In this document: positions 4,864-6,800 of the stretch, in pieces
Layout of the letters: the number at the start of each line of letters is the position of its first letter
Position numbering within the stretch: the first letter of the stretch is position 1
NCBI GenBank assembly: GCA_002737585.1
Contig: NSIA01000060.1
Span: 1 to 6,800 of the forward strand
Direction: 5' to 3'
DNA length: 6,800 nucleotides
Source: Planctomycetaceae bacterium
GTDB lineage: Bacteria > Planctomycetota > Phycisphaerae > Phycisphaerales > SM1A02
Made by a program: the position numbers and the translations under genes
Notes under the pieces: generated by a model
What the model was told of the DNA's origin: nothing
Database searches by the model: none
The model's input: the letters and a program-made list of their open reading frames with translations, nothing else

Positions 4864-5637
4864 ATGGCAAACGCTGATCAGCCCACCGGCTCCGCGCCAA
4901 ACAATTCTGACCGCCGCAATTTCATTGCTGCGTCGATCGGAATTGCTGCGGCAGCCGTTGCTGCGGGATCCGCCAGCGCCGCCACCGTCTTTCAGTCAAC
5001 CCCCAACGCATCCAAGGAGAAGAAGATGCCATTCACACTGCCAGAACTTCCGTACGCTGAAAATGCCCTCGAACCAACCATTGATGCCAAGACGATGAAC
5101 ATCCATCGCACCAAGCATCATCAGGCATACGTTGACAACCTCAACAAGGCCATTGATGGAACCCCTTGGGCGGCGATGTCGATCGACGAAATCTGCCGCA
5201 AGACCAAGGATGCACCGGACGCCGTGAAGGCTGCCGTCCGCAACAACGGCGGCGGTCATTGGAACCACTCGATGTACTGGAAGTGGATGGCCCCAAAGGG
5301 TCAGGGCGGCGCGCCGAGTGCAGCACTCGCGGCGGCGATCGACAAGAGTTTCGGCAGCATGGACAACTTCAAGACGCAGTTTGCTGACGCGGGCATGAAG
5401 CGCTTCGGCAGCGGCTGGGCGTGGTTGGTGCGCAAGGCAGACGGCTCATTGGTGATCAGCAGCACGCCAAACCAAGACAACCCGCTGATGGAAGGCATTG
5501 CCGAAGTCACCGGCACGCCGCTCTTCGGCATCGACGTCTGGGAGCACGCGTATTACCTGAACTATCAGAACCGCCGCGCCGAATACTTGAAGGCCTTCTG
5601 GGACATCGTCAACTGGAACGAAATCAGTAAGGGCTGA
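4864..5637 (+). CDS. sodA: Mn-type superoxide dismutase with twin-arginine signal peptide
   Basis: The 257-residue product converts superoxide to hydrogen peroxide and oxygen. Residues 1-39 carry a Tat signal: 'SDRRNFI' (Arg17-Arg18), an Ala-rich hydrophobic stretch 21-35, and 'SASAA' for cleavage. The SOD domain begins at Met55 (MPFTLPELPY). Metal ligands are His81 ('NIHRTKHH'), His135 ('GGGHWNHSMYW'), Asp224 and His228 ('DVWEHAYYLNYQNRR'). Gly131 (four before His135) and Gln204 ('NQDNPLM') are Mn-type choices; Fe enzymes have Gln and Ala/His at those places. Manganese or cambialistic use is therefore likely. The ATG at 4864 has no Shine-Dalgarno sequence, whereas in-frame ATG 5026 has a good one and would give a normal-length 203-residue cytosolic enzyme. 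A strong terminator follows 19 bases after the stop. Confidence 0.93.
   Translation: MANADQPTGSAPNNSDRRNFIAASIGIAAAAVAAGSASAATVFQSTPNASKEKKMPFTLPELPYAENALEPTIDAKTMNIHRTKHHQAYVDNLNKAIDGTPWAAMSIDEICRKTKDAPDAVKAAVRNNGGGHWNHSMYWKWMAPKGQGGAPSAALAAAIDKSFGSMDNFKTQFADAGMKRFGSGWAWLVRKADGSLVISSTPNQDNPLMEGIAEVTGTPLFGIDVWEHAYYLNYQNRRAEYLKAFWDIVNWNEISKG
5014..5028 (+). promoter_or_regulatory. Internal Shine-Dalgarno and alternative start inside the SOD gene
   Basis: AAGGAG at 5014-5019 is followed by 6 bases (aagaag) and ATG at 5026-5028, which is codon 55 of the long frame. Translation from here gives MPFTLPELPY, where cytosolic Mn/Fe SODs typically start. The long-form ATG at 4864 is preceded by ccttcacctccc with no purine-rich site. 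The same bases encode Lys-Glu-Lys-Lys in the long form, so the match could be a by-product of that linker. Confidence 0.55.
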
Positions 5638-5656
5638 TCACATATTGCATAACAAC

Positions 5657-5690
5657 GCAAACGCCCCGGTCATCTGGCCGGGGCGTTTGC
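5657..5690. terminator. Terminator hairpin between convergent SOD and nitrilase-family genes
   Basis: GCAAACGCCCCGG (5657-5669) pairs perfectly with 5678-5690 around an 8-base loop (TCATCTGG), 19 bases after the SOD stop. The following plus-strand bases (attgcttgactgatttg) are moderately T-rich. The minus-strand side (gttgttatgc) is too, so it can serve both convergent genes. The remaining 5691-5794 holds no recognisable gene or site. Confidence 0.8.
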
Positions 5691-5794
5691 ATTGCTTGAC
5701 TGATTTGACAACCATAGCTTGTTGAACACTGAAATCACTGATCGAATTCAATCGAACCGCGCACGCAGTCATCAAGATCCGGCGCTCACCGCCA

Positions 5795-6793
5795 TCACCC
5801 CTTCTTCGCCTTCTCCTTGGCAATCCGCGCGTCGATCGACTCGATACTGATATCGCCACTGCCCGCGCGCGGGAAGCCCGGCTTCTGCAAGTACGTGTAC
5901 GCCTCGGTGCGCAGATGACCCATCATGTCATGGCCGCGTCGACGCATCCGTTCCGCGCGCAGCGCACCAATATCAATCGGCGCCACTACCACCTTCGTGA
6001 ACGGACCTGGCTCCGCTTGCGCAAGAATGCGGCCATCGAAATCAACCACCATGCTTCCACCCGGCCAACTGAACGGCGGATAGTCCGGCACATTCGCAGC
6101 TTGATTCGCTGCCACCACATACGCCGTGTTCTCCACCGCGCGCGCGCGATTGAAGAGCGTCCACCAATCCATCGGCGCTTGTGCGCCCCATGGATCCATG
6201 TACGCACTCACGCGAATCAATACCTCAGCACCGTTCGCCGTTAGCTGCCGAATTGCCTCAGGAAACAGCCAGTCATAGCAAATTGCGCAACCGAGTTTGC
6301 CAATCTCTGTGTCCACCACCGGAAAGAGCGGCTCGGAATATCCAGGAATGTCATGCGGGCTCGCATGCACCTCCCACGGAATCCACGGGTTCACTTTGCG
6401 ATACTTACTCAGCACACCATCCGGTCCAATGAGCAGGGTCGCATTGAACACCGCGCCCGGATACTTCGGATCTTGCTCAATGAAACTACCGGTCTGCACA
6501 TACACGCCGTTCTGTTTGCAGAAGCGAAGATACGGAGCAATCACATCGTCCGGCCGGAGTGCCGTGTGCTCAAGCAATTCCTTCACCGTGGTGTACATCG
6601 GCGCGCAATGCGCAAACTCCGGGAACACAAAGAGCCGAACATCATGGAACGGCGCGTACCCGGCGAGCGTCCCCTCCGCCATCTTCACAAGTTGGTCCAC
6701 CCGCGCCGGCACGTCTTCGCGCTTCTTCAAGGCCGGCAAAGAGGTCTGCATCGCCGCCGCGTAGTACCGGCAAGAAGTGGGATAGTCATGCAT
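5795..6793 (-). CDS. Carbon-nitrogen hydrolase (nitrilase superfamily; amidase-like)
   Basis: The frame gives 332 residues from ATG 6793, but it is still open at the window edge 7 bases further, so the true start may lie outside. The nitrilase-superfamily Glu-Lys-Cys triad is in place: Glu59 ('FVFPEFA'), Lys133 ('LSKYRKVNPW') and Cys172 ('GCAICYDWLFPEA'). A full set of flanking motifs is present: 'NATLLIGPDG', 'EVLIRVSAYMDPW', 'NRARAVENTAYVVAANQA', 'GGSMVVDFDGRILAQ'. Such enzymes hydrolyse amides or, less often, nitriles through a cysteine thioester. The 'IRVSAY' stretch and overall length recall aliphatic amidases and formamidases, but the substrate cannot be read from sequence. No signal peptide is visible, so it is probably cytoplasmic. 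It is convergent with the SOD gene, and the Lys/Ala-rich C-terminus (AKEKAKKG) looks natural. Confidence 0.88.
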   Translation of the reverse strand: MHDYPTSCRYYAAAMQTSLPALKKREDVPARVDQLVKMAEGTLAGYAPFHDVRLFVFPEFAHCAPMYTTVKELLEHTALRPDDVIAPYLRFCKQNGVYVQTGSFIEQDPKYPGAVFNATLLIGPDGVLSKYRKVNPWIPWEVHASPHDIPGYSEPLFPVVDTEIGKLGCAICYDWLFPEAIRQLTANGAEVLIRVSAYMDPWGAQAPMDWWTLFNRARAVENTAYVVAANQAANVPDYPPFSWPGGSMVVDFDGRILAQAEPGPFTKVVVAPIDIGALRAERMRRRGHDMMGHLRTEAYTYLQKPGFPRAGSGDISIESIDARIAKEKAKKG

Positions 6794-6800
6794 TTCGATA

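Noticed and set aside
4827..4900. TPP riboswitch upstream of the ThiD2-ThiE gene
   Set aside because: The characteristic CTGAGA and ACCTGATC-like cores are not seen on the minus strand, and the space is occupied by the SOD gene.
1..6800. CRISPR array, tRNA or rRNA
   Set aside because: No regularly spaced direct repeats and no stretches matching tRNA or rRNA hallmarks were visible on either strand.

Overview
The window looks like the chromosome of a planctomycete, most likely a Phycisphaerae/Phycisphaerales-type bacterium. The basis is the short dockerin-like repeats ending in 'LL..WG' next to secretory signal peptides, the lead-in to a formylglycine-generating-enzyme (SUMF1) domain typical of secreted proteins in that group, and GC-rich coding sequence. 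The assignment is an inference from protein style; there is no rRNA or other direct marker gene.

The window falls into two halves. The right half (about 2863-6793) is orderly. A minus-strand pair with an ATGA stop/start overlap encodes a ThiD2-ThiE fusion (last steps of thiamine pyrimidine activation and coupling) followed by a PhnP-like metallo-beta-lactamase-fold hydrolase. Divergent from it on the plus strand is a Mn-type superoxide dismutase with a twin-arginine signal and, in frame inside the gene, a second start with a strong Shine-Dalgarno sequence exactly where ordinary cytosolic SODs begin. A perfect 13-bp-stem terminator follows, then a convergent carbon-nitrogen hydrolase (nitrilase superfamily) reaching the right edge.

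The left half (1-2790) is a patchwork. It starts with the last 18 codons of a plus-strand dockerin-like protein and a 16-bp perfect hairpin. Next come a fragment resembling the C-terminal half of a GNAT acetyltransferase, a minus-strand secreted dockerin/SUMF1-type gene broken after its SUMF1 lead-in and continued one frame away by part of a different dockerin-bearing protein, a 367-base stretch rich in inverted repeats with a possible promoter, and an open reading frame that joins the first 28 residues of the ATP synthase gamma subunit to a truncated secreted beta-propeller-like protein. At least three protein discontinuities lie within about 1.4 kb. This suggests either a real deletion/rearrangement hotspot or an assembly artefact.

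I see no CRISPR array, tRNA, rRNA, intact insertion sequence or defence system. The points most worth checking are the dual-start SOD, the AtpG-propeller fusion and the cluster of gene junctions.
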